The notes under the pieces are model-generated. The model searched no databases and had not been told where the DNA came from. It saw only the letters and a list, made by a program, of their open reading frames with translations. A stretch of DNA of 64,000 nt. Source: an uncultured Ectothiorhodospiraceae bacterium (lineage in GTDB: Bacteria > Pseudomonadota > Gammaproteobacteria > Nevskiales > Oceanococcaceae). Positions 45,448 to 56,000 of this stretch are shown here, in pieces. Location: the NCBI GenBank assembly GCA_937141935.1, contig CAKZQS010000004.1:124001-188000 (forward strand). Direction: 5' to 3'. The position numbers and the translations under genes are program-made. The number at the start of each line of letters is the position of its first letter. The stretch's first letter is position 1.

Positions 45448-46184
45448 TGCTTCTGATACCGGCCATCGACATCAAGGGCGGCGAGTGCGTGCGCTTGCGC
45501 CAGGGCCGCATGGACGACGTGACCGTGTTCGGCGCCGACCCGGCCGAAATGGCCCAGCGCTGGATCGACGCCGGTGCCGAGCGCCTGCACGTGGTCGACC
45601 TGGACGGCGCCACCAAGGGCGAGCCGGTCAACCTGGAGGCGATCAGCCGCATCTGCGAGGTGGCCGGCGAGATCCCGGTGCAGGTGGGCGGCGGCATCCG
45701 CGAGGAAGACGACGTCGAGGCGCTGCTGGATGCCGGCGCCGGCTATGTCATCGTCGGCACCCGCGCCGTGACCGCGCCGCATTTCGTCGGCGATCTGTGC
45801 TGCGAGTTTCCCGGCCACGTCATCGTGGGCCTGGATGCCAAGGACGGCAAGGTCGCCACCGATGGCTGGTCCAAGCTCAGCCAGCACGACGCCATCGACC
45901 TGGCCCAGCACTTCGAGGCCGACGGCGTCGAAGCCATCGTGTTCACCGATATCTCCAAGGACGGCATGATGCAGGGCGTCTCCGTCGAGGCCACCCGCGC
46001 GCTGGCGCAAAGCGTTGCCATCCCGGTGATCCTCTCCGGCGGTGTCAGCCGGCTGGAGGACATCGACGCGCTGCTGGGCCTGGAAGAGGACGGCGTGCAG
46101 GGCGCCATCATCGGCCGTGCGCTCTACGAGGGCGCGCTGGATCTGTCGGCCTGCCGCGACCGCCTGTTGCAGGGGCGCTCATGA
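45447..46184 (+). CDS. hisA: Phosphoribosylformimino-AICAR-P isomerase
   Basis: 245 aa. TIM barrel with the internal half-barrel repeat: [19 protein letters not shown], catalytic Asp in PAIDIKGG, and [18 protein letters not shown]; the second half contains [12 protein letters not shown] and [15 protein letters not shown] 45447 is preferred to a GTG one codon upstream. Amadori rearrangement in histidine synthesis. Confidence 0.97.
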   Translation: MLLIPAIDIKGGECVRLRQGRMDDVTVFGADPAEMAQRWIDAGAERLHVVDLDGATKGEPVNLEAISRICEVAGEIPVQVGGGIREEDDVEALLDAGAGYVIVGTRAVTAPHFVGDLCCEFPGHVIVGLDAKDGKVATDGWSKLSQHDAIDLAQHFEADGVEAIVFTDISKDGMMQGVSVEATRALAQSVAIPVILSGGVSRLEDIDALLGLEEDGVQGAIIGRALYEGALDLSACRDRLLQGRS

Positions 46185-46221
46185 GCGCAGGCGCCCCCCG
46201 GGCCAACGGAGCCGCGGGCCG

Positions 46222-46995
46222 ATGAGTCTGGCCCGCCGCATCATCCCCTGCCTGGACATCAACAAGGGCCGGGTGGTCAAGGGCGTGCGCTTCGAGGACA
46301 TCCGCGATGCCGGTGACCCGGTCGAGATCGCCCGCCGCTACGACGCCGAGGGCGCCGACGAGTTGGTGTTTCTGGACATCACCGCCAGCCACGAGCGCCG
46401 CGACACGCTGTACCCGGTGGTCGAGCAGGTCGCCAGCGAGATCAGCATCCCGCTGACGGTGGGCGGCGGCGTGCGCAGCCCCAACGACGTGCGCCGGCTG
46501 CTGCGCAGCGGGGCCGACAAGGTCTCGATCAACACCTCGGCGGTGGAAAACCCCGAAGTGGTGCGCGAGGCCTCGGACCTCTATGGCAAGCAGTGCATCG
46601 TGGTGGCCATCGACGCCAAGCGCGTGAACCGCCGCAAGGAAGAGCCGCGCTGGAACGTGTTCACCCACGGCGGGCGCAAGGATTCCGGCCTGGATGCGGT
46701 GGAGTGGGCGCAGCGCATGGTCGCCGAGGGCGCCGGCGAGCTGCTGCTGACCAGCATGGACCGCGACGGCACCCGCTCCGGTTTTGACCTGGAGCTGACC
46801 CGCGCGATCAGCGACACGGTCAGCGTGCCGATCATCGCCAGCGGCGGCGTGGGCCGGCTCGAAGACCTGGAAGACGGCCTGGCCGTGGGCAAGGCCGATG
46901 CCGTGCTGGCCGCCTCGATCTTCCACTTTCGCGAATACACCGTCGGCGAGGCCAAGGACTTCCTGGCCGAGCGCGGCCTGCCGATGCGGCGATGA
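46222..46995 (+). CDS. hisF: Imidazole glycerol-phosphate synthase, cyclase subunit
   Basis: 257 aa. TIM barrel: [21 protein letters not shown] with the catalytic Asp, [39 protein letters not shown] with the second Asp, and [12 protein letters not shown]. Makes IGP and AICAR with HisH. It overlaps hisIE by 4 bp; a 37-bp gap separates it from hisA. Confidence 0.98.
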   Translation: MSLARRIIPCLDINKGRVVKGVRFEDIRDAGDPVEIARRYDAEGADELVFLDITASHERRDTLYPVVEQVASEISIPLTVGGGVRSPNDVRRLLRSGADKVSINTSAVENPEVVREASDLYGKQCIVVAIDAKRVNRRKEEPRWNVFTHGGRKDSGLDAVEWAQRMVAEGAGELLLTSMDRDGTRSGFDLELTRAISDTVSVPIIASGGVGRLEDLEDGLAVGKADAVLAASIFHFREYTVGEAKDFLAERGLPMRR

Positions 46996-47663
46996 GCGCC
47001 TTGCTCGACGCCGTGCGCTTCAACGCCGACGGCCTGGTCTGCGCCATCGCCCAGGACGCCCGCACCGGCGCCGTGCTGATGCAGGCCTGGATGAATGCCG
47101 AGGCGCTGGAGCGCACGCGGTGCAGCGGGCTGGCCACCTTCTGGTCGCGCTCGCGCCAGTCGCTGTGGGTCAAGGGCGAAACCTCCGGCAACCGCCTGCA
47201 CGTCGAGGCGCTGCGGCTGGATTGCGACGGCGACTGCCTGCTGCTGCAGGTGCGCCCCGAGGGCCCGGCCTGCCACACCGGCGCCCGCGATTGCTTCTTT
47301 CAGAGCCCGGCCGAATCCGGCTGGCAGGACGCCGCGCCGCTGGCGCCCGAGGCACTGGCCCGGCTGCGGCAGACGGTGGCCGAGCGCCGCCAGGCCGACC
47401 CCGGCGAAAGCTATGTGGCCAAGCTGCTGGCCCGCGGCAACGAGAAGGTGCTGCAAAAGCTGGGCGAAGAGGCGGTGGAAACCGTGCTGGCCGGCGCCGC
47501 CGGTGATCGCGAGCGGATCATCAGCGAATCGGCCGATTTGCTGTTTCACCTGTTTGTCGCATGGGAAGCGCACAATGTCGGATTGGACGATGTGCAGGGC
47601 GAGCTCGCCCGGCGCGCCGGCATGTCTGGCCTGGCCGAAAAGGCGGCGCGCGGGCGCGACTGA
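46992..47663 (+). CDS. hisIE: Bifunctional phosphoribosyl-AMP cyclohydrolase/phosphoribosyl-ATP pyrophosphatase
   Basis: 223 aa. HisI domain at 1-105: [43 protein letters not shown] and [13 protein letters not shown], which hold the zinc ligands. HisE domain at 110-223: [30 protein letters not shown] with its acidic metal site. Steps two and three of histidine synthesis. The fusion is as in enterics; Pseudomonas has separate genes. tatA follows after 19 bp. Confidence 0.96.
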   Translation: MSALLDAVRFNADGLVCAIAQDARTGAVLMQAWMNAEALERTRCSGLATFWSRSRQSLWVKGETSGNRLHVEALRLDCDGDCLLLQVRPEGPACHTGARDCFFQSPAESGWQDAAPLAPEALARLRQTVAERRQADPGESYVAKLLARGNEKVLQKLGEEAVETVLAGAAGDRERIISESADLLFHLFVAWEAHNVGLDDVQGELARRAGMSGLAEKAARGRD

Positions 47664-47682
47664 CCCCTAAGGAGTAAGGACG

Positions 47683-47973
47683 ATGGGTCTTGGTGGAATT
47701 AGTGTCTGGCAGCTGCTGATCATTCTGGCGATCGTGGTGCTGCTGTTCGGGACCAAAAAACTGCGCACGCTCGGCGGCGACCTCGGCTCGGCGGTGCGCA
47801 GCTTCAAGGGCGCGTTGAAGGACGGCGAAGAGGGCAAGAGCAGCGAAGAGTTCGAGGCCGATCAGGCCACGGACGACGACCGCATCTCGCCAGAATCCAT
47901 CGCCACCGACCCCCGCAAGGACGCCAAAACGGCCGCCGAGAAGATGGCCGAGCAGGAGCACAAGCGCAGCTAG
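47683..47973 (+). CDS. tatA: Twin-arginine translocase subunit TatA
   Basis: 96 aa. N-terminal membrane helix ([18 protein letters not shown]), the [24 protein letters not shown] hinge-amphipathic helix typical of TatA/E, and an acidic tail. AAGGAG precedes the ATG. First gene of tatABC; forms the pore for folded proteins. Confidence 0.97.
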   Translation: MGLGGISVWQLLIILAIVVLLFGTKKLRTLGGDLGSAVRSFKGALKDGEEGKSSEEFEADQATDDDRISPESIATDPRKDAKTAAEKMAEQEHKRS

Positions 47974-47982
47974 GCGCCGGCC

Positions 47983-48279
47983 ATGTTCGACATCGGCTTT
48001 GCTGAACTGCTGATCATCGGTCTGGTGGCCCTGCTGGTGCTCGGCCCCGAGCGCCTGCCCAAGGCCGCCCGCACGGTTGGTTACTGGGGCGGCCGCGCCC
48101 GTGGCTACATGCGGCAGATGACGATGGAGCTGGAGCGCGAGGTGCAGCAGGCGGAGATTCGCGAGCAGATCGAGAAAACCCGCAAGTCGCTGAACCAAAA
48201 GATTTCCCTCGACGGCGACAGCCCCTCACCGCCCTCATCCGCACCCAGCCAACGTGGCGAGCAAGACCCCAAAGACTGA
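47983..48279 (+). CDS. tatB: Twin-arginine translocase subunit TatB
   Basis: 98 aa. MFDIGFAELLIIGLVALLVLGPERLPKAARTVG (given here as one run of short pieces: MFDIGFAELL, GPERLPKAAR) is the TatB start with the Glu in the membrane helix, followed by a long amphipathic helix and a Ser/Pro-rich tail. Receptor partner of TatC. Its end overlaps the tatC start by 26 bp. Confidence 0.96.
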   Translation: MFDIGFAELLIIGLVALLVLGPERLPKAARTVGYWGGRARGYMRQMTMELEREVQQAEIREQIEKTRKSLNQKISLDGDSPSPPSSAPSQRGEQDPKD

Positions 48280-49045
48280 AGGCACGACGGGCGGCGAACA
48301 GCCGCTGATCGAACACCTGCTCGAACTGCGCTCGCGCCTGCTGCGCATCGTGCTGGGCGTGCTGCTGTGCCTGATTCCGCTGCTGCCCTTTGCGCAGCAG
48401 ATCTTCGCCACGCTCGCCGCGCCGCTGCTGAGCGTGATGCCCGAGGGCACCAGCCTGATCGCCACAGAGGTGGCCTCGCCCTTCCTGACGCCCTTCAAGC
48501 TCTGCCTGCTGCTGGCCATCGTGCTGTCGATGCCGTGGACGCTGTGGCAGATCTGGGCCTTCGTGGCGCCGGGCCTGTATGCGCACGAGCGGCGCTTCGC
48601 GCTGCCGCTGCTGGCTTCCAGCACGCTGCTCTTCTACACGGGCATGGCCTTCGCCTACTTCGTGGTCTTCCCGCTGGTCTTCGGCTTCTTCGTCGCCGTG
48701 GCGCCGGAGGGCGTGGCGGTGATGACCGACATCGGCCGTTACCTGGATTTCGTCATCACGCTGTTCCTGGCCTTCGGCGCCGCCTTCGAGGTGCCCGTGG
48801 CCCTGGTGCTGATGGTGCGCACCGGCATCACCACGCCCGGCGCGCTGCGCGAAAAGCGCCCCTACGTCATCGTCGGCGCCTTCACCGTGGGCATGCTGCT
48901 GACCCCGCCGGACATCCTGTCGCAAACGCTGCTGGCGCTGCCGGTGTACCTGCTCTACGAAATCGGCATCATCGCCGCCCGCATCATGGTCCCCGGCTCG
49001 GTCGAGGTCGACGCCCAGCGCGAGCAGCAGAAAGCCGGACGCTAG
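48254..49045 (+). CDS. tatC: Twin-arginine translocase subunit TatC
   Basis: 263 aa from a GTG start inside tatB. Six membrane helices. LIEHLLELRSRLLRIVLG is the signal-binding N-terminus; FLTPFKLCLL, YAHERRFALPLLASSTLLFYTGMAFAY (read in parts) and LTPPDILSQTLLALPVYLLYE are conserved. Binds twin-arginine signals, such as that of the TRAP-type lipoprotein at 41.4-42.5 kb. Confidence 0.97.
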   Translation: MASKTPKTEGTTGGEQPLIEHLLELRSRLLRIVLGVLLCLIPLLPFAQQIFATLAAPLLSVMPEGTSLIATEVASPFLTPFKLCLLLAIVLSMPWTLWQIWAFVAPGLYAHERRFALPLLASSTLLFYTGMAFAYFVVFPLVFGFFVAVAPEGVAVMTDIGRYLDFVITLFLAFGAAFEVPVALVLMVRTGITTPGALREKRPYVIVGAFTVGMLLTPPDILSQTLLALPVYLLYEIGIIAARIMVPGSVEVDAQREQQKAGR

Positions 49046-49112
49046 ATTCAGCGGCCCCGGAGCCCCGGCCCCTTAGCCGTCAGCGGTTGGCGCGGGGCCG
49101 CCCGCGGCCACC

Positions 49113-49648
49113 TCCGCGGACTACGCTCCGGCTGATCCGTGCTCCGGAGGGGCTGGCCGAAGGGGCATCCATGCCCCTACGGCCAGGGCGCGCGTCCTGC
49201 GCGCCCCCTGCGGGCTGCTCCCTCCTCCACACGGGCCTGCGCTCATGTCCGCTGCGGTGGCCCCGGCCGGCCCTTTCAGGTCGGGCGGGCAGCCGCGGCG
49301 AATCGGCTCACCGACCCAGTCATCGCGCCGTGCGCCCGGTGAGTACGGGCGCTAGTCCATTCCTGGTTCGCGCCACCTGTCGGCGGGTGATTGGCTTCAG
49401 CCCCCTGGGAACGACTGCACGCTTTGGAGTCCTGAGTCGTCCGGCGCAGAGGGTCCTGCTGCCCAAGCGTGGCGGCATCGGCAAGACGGGGCGCCGGGGT
49501 GCCTGGAGCGGACATGAGCGGAGGCCCGCCCGACGGCGGGATAGCCCCGAAGGGGGGCGCGCAGGACGCGCGTCCCGGCCGCAGGGGCATGGATGCCCCT
49601 TCGGCCGGCCCCGCCGGCGGGTGGATCAGCCGCAGCGTAGTCCGCGGA
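49113..49648. repeat. Imperfect ~142-bp inverted repeat with a 253-bp centre
   Basis: The arm 49113-49253 (opening TCCGCGGACTACGCT) is repeated in reverse complement at 49507-49648. Each arm contains two nested palindromes: GGCCGAAGGGGCAT facing ATGCCCCTNCGGCC, and GGGCGCGC facing GCGCGCCC. The two arms differ at scattered positions, so they are old or recombined. The whole gap 49046-49702 has no credible gene; frames within the arms repeat the same pseudo-peptide on opposite strands. It may be a non-autonomous mobile element or an interspersed family member. The centre 49254-49506 shows no gene either. Confidence 0.85.
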
Positions 49649-49702
49649 AGGCACACCGGCGCCCTGCGCCAACGTTGGCCAGCCCGGGCAACCCGCTCAG
49701 GC

Positions 49703-51534
<1,832 letters not shown>

Positions 51535-51737
51535 CTAGCGGGCCGATGGCGCGCCTGGCCGGGGAGGGCGGCCGTGGCCGCACGGGGTCGGCGCCCGGCC
51601 GCGCCCGGTCGAGCCCGTCCGCGCCCGGCGGCGCGGGGCCGCGCTGCAATCAGGCAGCCCGCTGCGGCGTCTGCCACTCTATGACGCTTGGCCCGTCGCT
51701 GCTCGCAACCTGGCGGCGCGGCCCCAGAGGAGATCCG

Positions 51738-52700
51738 ATGCGCCCGACCCTGCCCCACCTGCAACCCAGCGACTTCCCGGCGCTGCGCCGCCGCCCGCTG
51801 ACGATCCTGCAGGCCAACCTGGGCTATCTGTGCAACCAGGCCTGCCTGCATTGCCACGTGAACGCCGGCCCCACCCGCAAGGAGCTGATGGACCGGCCCA
51901 CGATGGACCTGCTGCTGGCCATGCTGGATGCCCACCCCATCGAAACGCTGGATGTGACCGGCGGCGCGCCGGAGATGAACCCCGACTTTCGCTACCTGAT
52001 GCGCGCGGCCCGCGAGCGCGGCGTGCATTGCATCGACCGCTGCAACCTCACCATTGCCGAGCAGCCCGGTTATGAGTGGGTGGTGGATTTTCTGGCCGAG
52101 AACCAGATCGAGGTGGTGGCCTCGCTGCCCTGTTACCTGGAAGACAACGTCGATGCCCAGCGCGGCAGCGGCGTGTTTCGCGCCTCGCTGAAGGCCCTGA
52201 AGCGCCTGAATGCCGCCGGCTACGGCCAGGCGGGCAGCGGCCTGCGCCTGTCGCTGGTGTACAACCCGCAGGGCCCCAGCCTGCCGCCCGAGCAGACCGG
52301 GTTGGAAAGCGCCTACAAGGAGCACCTGCAGGACCAGTTTGGCATCGTGTTCAACCAGCTCTTTTCGCTGGCCAACATGCCCATCCAGCGCTTTGGCTCC
52401 ACGCTGCTGTCGCGCGGCCAGTTTGCCGACTACATGCAACTGCTCAAGGGCTCCTACCGGCGCGAGAACCTGGGCGGCGTGATGTGCCGCGACCTGGTTA
52501 GCGTCGACTACCAGGGCTATGTCTACGACTGCGACTTCAACCAGATGCTGGGCCTGGAGCTGGGCGCCGGCAATGGCCGCCGCACCCACCTGCGCGACTT
52601 GCTGCAGCGGCCGCTGGAGGATGCGCCGATTACCGTGGCCGACCACTGCTATGGCTGCACCGCCGGCCAGGGCTCCAGCTGCGGCGGTGCGCTGAGCTAG
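51738..52700 (+). CDS. arsS: Arsenosugar-biosynthesis-type radical SAM protein ArsS
   Basis: 320 aa. The radical SAM cluster is CNQACLHC (C32, C36, C39), a CX3CX2C motif in NLGYLCNQACLHCHVNAGP. VTGGAPEMNP is the SAM-binding GGE-like motif. The C-terminus has the extra cysteines CDFNQML and HCYGCTAGQGSSCGGAL typical of ArsS. ArsS with ArsM turns dimethylarsenate into arsenosugar precursors. A strong AGAGGAG site precedes the ATG. First gene of a plus-strand set with the MBL gene and an arsM-like gene; divergent from hemB. Confidence 0.9.
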   Translation: MRPTLPHLQPSDFPALRRRPLTILQANLGYLCNQACLHCHVNAGPTRKELMDRPTMDLLLAMLDAHPIETLDVTGGAPEMNPDFRYLMRAARERGVHCIDRCNLTIAEQPGYEWVVDFLAENQIEVVASLPCYLEDNVDAQRGSGVFRASLKALKRLNAAGYGQAGSGLRLSLVYNPQGPSLPPEQTGLESAYKEHLQDQFGIVFNQLFSLANMPIQRFGSTLLSRGQFADYMQLLKGSYRRENLGGVMCRDLVSVDYQGYVYDCDFNQMLGLELGAGNGRRTHLRDLLQRPLEDAPITVADHCYGCTAGQGSSCGGALS

Positions 52701-52727
52701 GCGCGGCCGGGTCGGGGACGCAAGGCC

Positions 52728-53762
52728 ATGGGGCGCGTCGCGCGCTGGTCGCGCCGCTTGTTGCTGGCGCTGGCCCTGCTGGTGCTGCTGCTCGCCGTGT
52801 GGTGGCAATGGCCGCGCGATGCCGGGCCCTATGCCGAGCTGGCCTTGCCCGCCGCGCCGCAAGCCCGCACCGCCGAGCCCGCGCCGCCGCCGGGCGGCAG
52901 GCTGCGCCTGTCCTGGTGGGGCGTGTCGGCGGTGCTGGTCGAGGATGGCCGCAACGCCATCTTCATCGACCCCTTCTTTACCCGCCCCGAGGGCCTGCTG
53001 CCGCTGCTCAGCTACCGCCCCATCGCGCCCAACCGGGCGCGGGTGCAGGCGGGGCTGGCCGCGGCCGGCGTTGACGCGCTGGACCTGGTGCTGGTCTCGC
53101 ATGCGCATTACGACCATTCGATGGATGCCGGGCTGGTAGCCCAGCTCAGCGGCGCCACGCTGGCCGGCGACCGCTCGACGCTCAATGTCGGCCGCGGCGC
53201 CGGGCTGCCCGCCGCGCAGCTGCGCCTGATCGAGCCCGGCGATGTGCTGCAGATGGGCGACTTCCGGCTGACTTTCGTGGCCAGCGCCCATGCCGGCGCC
53301 ACCGGCGGGCGGCCGCTGGGCAGCATCGACAGCCCGCTGCAGCCGCCGGCGCGCTACAGCGCCTACAAGCGTGGCCAGGTGTGGTCGGTGCTGATTGAGC
53401 ACCCCGAAGGCCGCCTGCTGCACCACGGCTCGGCGGGCTATGTGCCCGGCGCGCTGGCGCCCCACCGCGCCGATGTGGCCTTGCTGGGCGCCGCGTTGGT
53501 CGAGGACTGGCCGCGCTACCTGGCGCAAACCGCGCAGGCCGTCGGCGCCCACACGGTGCTGCCGCTGCACTGGGATGACTTCCTGCGGCCGCTGGACGAG
53601 CCGTTGCGGCCCATGCCGCTGGCCGTCGACCTGGCGGCCATGTACGCGCACTTTCGCAGCAGCCCGGCGGCCCCGGCGCTGCACACGCTGCCGCTGGGGC
53701 GCAAGGTCGCCCTGCCGGCGGCGCCCCCCGACGCCACACCCACAACGAGACCCCCGCCATGA
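52728..53762 (+). CDS. Membrane-anchored MBL-fold metallohydrolase
   Basis: 344 aa. An N-terminal basic-hydrophobic anchor (WSRRLLLALALLVLLLAVWW) precedes a metallo-beta-lactamase fold: ILIDP-like IFIDPFFTRP, VLVSHAHYDHSMD with H125, H127, D129 and H130, GSAHAG-like VASAHAGATGG, LLHHGSAGYVPG and LPLHWDDFLRPL. Resembles UlaG/NAPE-PLD-like hydrolases. Its substrate is unknown. It lies between arsS and arsM and overlaps arsM by 4 bp, so a role in arsenic metabolism is suggested by place only. Confidence 0.87.
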   Translation: MGRVARWSRRLLLALALLVLLLAVWWQWPRDAGPYAELALPAAPQARTAEPAPPPGGRLRLSWWGVSAVLVEDGRNAIFIDPFFTRPEGLLPLLSYRPIAPNRARVQAGLAAAGVDALDLVLVSHAHYDHSMDAGLVAQLSGATLAGDRSTLNVGRGAGLPAAQLRLIEPGDVLQMGDFRLTFVASAHAGATGGRPLGSIDSPLQPPARYSAYKRGQVWSVLIEHPEGRLLHHGSAGYVPGALAPHRADVALLGAALVEDWPRYLAQTAQAVGAHTVLPLHWDDFLRPLDEPLRPMPLAVDLAAMYAHFRSSPAAPALHTLPLGRKVALPAAPPDATPTTRPPP

Positions 53763-54874
53763 GCATCGACAGTGTTTTGGACCGTTATTCCGCCGGCGCC
53801 AAGGCGCGCGAAGAGGCGCTGTGCTGCCCGGTCGATTACGACCCCAAGCTGCTGCAGATGCTGCCCGACGAGGTGCTGCAGCGCGACTACGGCTGCGGCG
53901 ACCCCTCGCGCTATGTGCGCCCCGGCGACACCGTGCTGGACCTGGGCTCGGGCGGCGGCAAGATCTGCTTCATGGCCGCGCAGCTGGTGGGCGAGGGCGG
54001 CCACATCATCGGCGTGGACATGAACGACGACATGCTGGCGCTGGCCCGCGAACACGGCCCCGCCATGGCCGAGCGCACCGGCGCCCCCATCGACTTCCAC
54101 AAGGGCCGCATCGAAGACCTGGCGCTGTCGCTGGATAGCGCCGAGCGCTGGCTGGCCGAACAGCCCGTGGCCGACAGCGCCGCGCTGCTGCGCTTCGAGG
54201 CCTGGGCGCGTGAGGAGCGGCTGCGTACGCCGATGGTGGCCGACGCCAGCGTGGACCTGGTCGTGTCCAACTGCGTGCTGAACCTGGTCGACAAGACCCG
54301 CCGCCAGCAGATGATTGCCGAGATCTTTCGCGTGCTGAAGCCGGGCGGCCGCGTGGCCATCTCCGACATTGTCAGCGACGAGCATGTGCCCGAATCACTG
54401 CAGCGCGACCCCGAGCTGTGGAGCGGCTGCATCTCTGGCGCCTTCCAGGAGCAGGAGTTCCTGGCCGCCTTCGTCGAGGCCGGCTTTGCCGCCGTGGCCT
54501 ATGACAAATGGGACGCCACCCCCTGGCAGGTGGTGGAGGGCATCGAGTTCCGCTCGGTCACGCTCACCGCCAGCAAGCCCCACGGCAGCGAATGCCTGGA
54601 TCGCGGCCACGCCGTGATTTACCGCGGCCCCTTCGCCAGTGTCTGGGACGAGGAAGGCCACGAATTCCCCCGGGGCGAGCGCATCGCCGTGTGCGAGCGC
54701 ACCCACGCCTGGCTCACCGCCGGCCCGCTGGCCGAGCACTTCATCGGCATCACTCCGGCCACCCTCGGCAAGCCCGTGCCCATGTGCGCCCCCAGCGGCA
54801 CCCGCCGCCCCGCGGCCGAAACCAAGGGTGGGGCGCATAGCAATGGGGATGGGGGGAGTGGGGGTTGTTGTTAA
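53759..54874 (+). CDS. arsM: ArsM-like arsenite S-adenosylmethionine methyltransferase
   Basis: 371 aa. Class-I methyltransferase: VLDLGSGGGKICFMAAQLV binds SAM. Arsenic-binding cysteines of ArsM are matched by C46 in DYGCGDP, C172 in VSNCVLNL and C224 in WSGCISGAFQ. VLKPGGRVAISDIVSDE is also typical. An additional C-terminal domain (about 270-350) and a Cys-Cys end (GGSGGCC) are present, as in ArsM forms paired with ArsS. Expected to methylate As(III). Last gene of the operon. Confidence 0.9.
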   Translation: MSIDSVLDRYSAGAKAREEALCCPVDYDPKLLQMLPDEVLQRDYGCGDPSRYVRPGDTVLDLGSGGGKICFMAAQLVGEGGHIIGVDMNDDMLALAREHGPAMAERTGAPIDFHKGRIEDLALSLDSAERWLAEQPVADSAALLRFEAWAREERLRTPMVADASVDLVVSNCVLNLVDKTRRQQMIAEIFRVLKPGGRVAISDIVSDEHVPESLQRDPELWSGCISGAFQEQEFLAAFVEAGFAAVAYDKWDATPWQVVEGIEFRSVTLTASKPHGSECLDRGHAVIYRGPFASVWDEEGHEFPRGERIAVCERTHAWLTAGPLAEHFIGITPATLGKPVPMCAPSGTRRPAAETKGGAHSNGDGGSGGCC

Positions 54875-54889
54875 GCAACCAGTGTCGGC

Positions 54890-56000
54890 GACGATCCGAG
54901 TAAATCAGCAGTCGCCGTTCAACGGTCGTTACCGTGCACATCGCCGCCTGCCTTGTTCGTTACCGCCTCTAGGCGGCGCTTCAGTTGCCCTTTTAGGTCA
55001 GTAACATTTTTGTATTCAGGGCAGTTGTAGGCCGCGAGATCGAAATGAATCCTAGTTCCAGAGCGGCGATACATAATTACTCGGCGCCCACGCGAGTGCG
55101 CGTACCCGACTTCGTAATAAACGCTTGGGCGCTCCCCGGTTAGATCCGCGATTAGAAACTCCGACGTCTTAATTTCGTTAAGAATCTTCGCCGTTATGAC
55201 TTCTTCGTGTTCTATCTCATCTGCCCTTACGGCGTTTAGGTTATAGAGTCGGCAGGTCGATTTTATCGCGTCGTAAACGTCCTCCAGTTCCGGTCTGGAT
55301 GGGTCGATCCACATCATCACGAAGACTGTGTTCTCGCGATACTTGGTGACGCCCGCCGCTGATAAAGGCGCTTCTATATTTCGTAGGTCGGGTGATGAAG
55401 AGACGAGCTCCCAAAGGCGCAGCAACTCCTCAATGATTCGGTGCGTCGTTCTGATCCCATCTCTGGGCAGCATCCACTCATCTTCCGATTGGCGAGCTGG
55501 GCTCACCCCCAGCACAACACCTTCGTCGTGGATTGCCTCAGCGTCCCACGCAGAATATCTCCGAAGACGAAGTGCAGCTCGGAGCTCTTTAGCCGCACGG
55601 CTGACATCGCGCTCATCTGCCTCAGACGCTAGCGATGAGTGCTTGACGTACGCTCCAAAGTCACCGAGTACTGACGCAGCTGTTGCTTGCAGTGCGCGTG
55701 AGGTCTGTTGAAGATGAGGGGGCAGAGTGGACCACAGCTCATCGCAGTTGCTAACGGAATCAAGTGACGCACAGTGGTAATGAGCGGCCTCAAGATACCT
55801 TTCGGCATCTCTTGTGAGTTCGGCTAGATCAGCTCCAATTTGCTCAACGCTTCTCATGGCCACGTCTCAGGGTGAAATAAAGCTCGGCCTAGGGTTTGCC
55901 GCTCAGGGTTGCTACTTCATCTTTTGTAATGAGGCGCAGTTCCAGATTCTGCGCAGTCCTCTAGCAAGGTTGAGGCGCAGAATGGAGTGCATTGAGCCCT
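54890..56000. other. Low-GC island
   Basis: About 1.1 kb with roughly 50% GC and AT-rich third codon positions, against about 70% on either side. It starts just after the arsM stop and ends near the stop of the DUF547 gene. It holds one gene and a 9-bp perfect inverted repeat (55946-55954 with 55975-55983, 20-nt loop) upstream of it. No transposase, integrase or tRNA is seen at the edges. The composition indicates recent acquisition. Confidence 0.8.
54919..55857 (-). CDS. Nucleoside deoxyribosyltransferase/TIR-like domain protein, possible defence effector
   Basis: 312 aa. Residues 1-165 are helical and not recognised. Residues 175-300 form a Rossmann-like domain of the nucleoside 2-deoxyribosyltransferase/TIR-like type: NTVFVMMWIDPSRPELEDVY, RADEIEHEEVITAKILNEI, FLIADLTGERPSVYYEVGYA with the likely catalytic E249, and VIMYRRSGTRIHFDL. 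Such domains are found as NAD- or nucleotide-degrading effectors of antiphage systems, and in nucleoside salvage. No CD-NTase, sirtuin or other partner is next to it. AT-rich codons mark it as foreign. ATG 55857 is preceded by a GAGA site. Confidence 0.7.
   Translation of the reverse strand: MRSVEQIGADLAELTRDAERYLEAAHYHCASLDSVSNCDELWSTLPPHLQQTSRALQATAASVLGDFGAYVKHSSLASEADERDVSRAAKELRAALRLRRYSAWDAEAIHDEGVVLGVSPARQSEDEWMLPRDGIRTTHRIIEELLRLWELVSSSPDLRNIEAPLSAAGVTKYRENTVFVMMWIDPSRPELEDVYDAIKSTCRLYNLNAVRADEIEHEEVITAKILNEIKTSEFLIADLTGERPSVYYEVGYAHSRGRRVIMYRRSGTRIHFDLAAYNCPEYKNVTDLKGQLKRRLEAVTNKAGGDVHGNDR

Noticed and set aside
49139-49656. Small frames on both strands inside the large inverted repeat
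   Set aside because: They encode the same pseudo-peptide from opposite arms, which follows from the repeat and is not evidence of genes.
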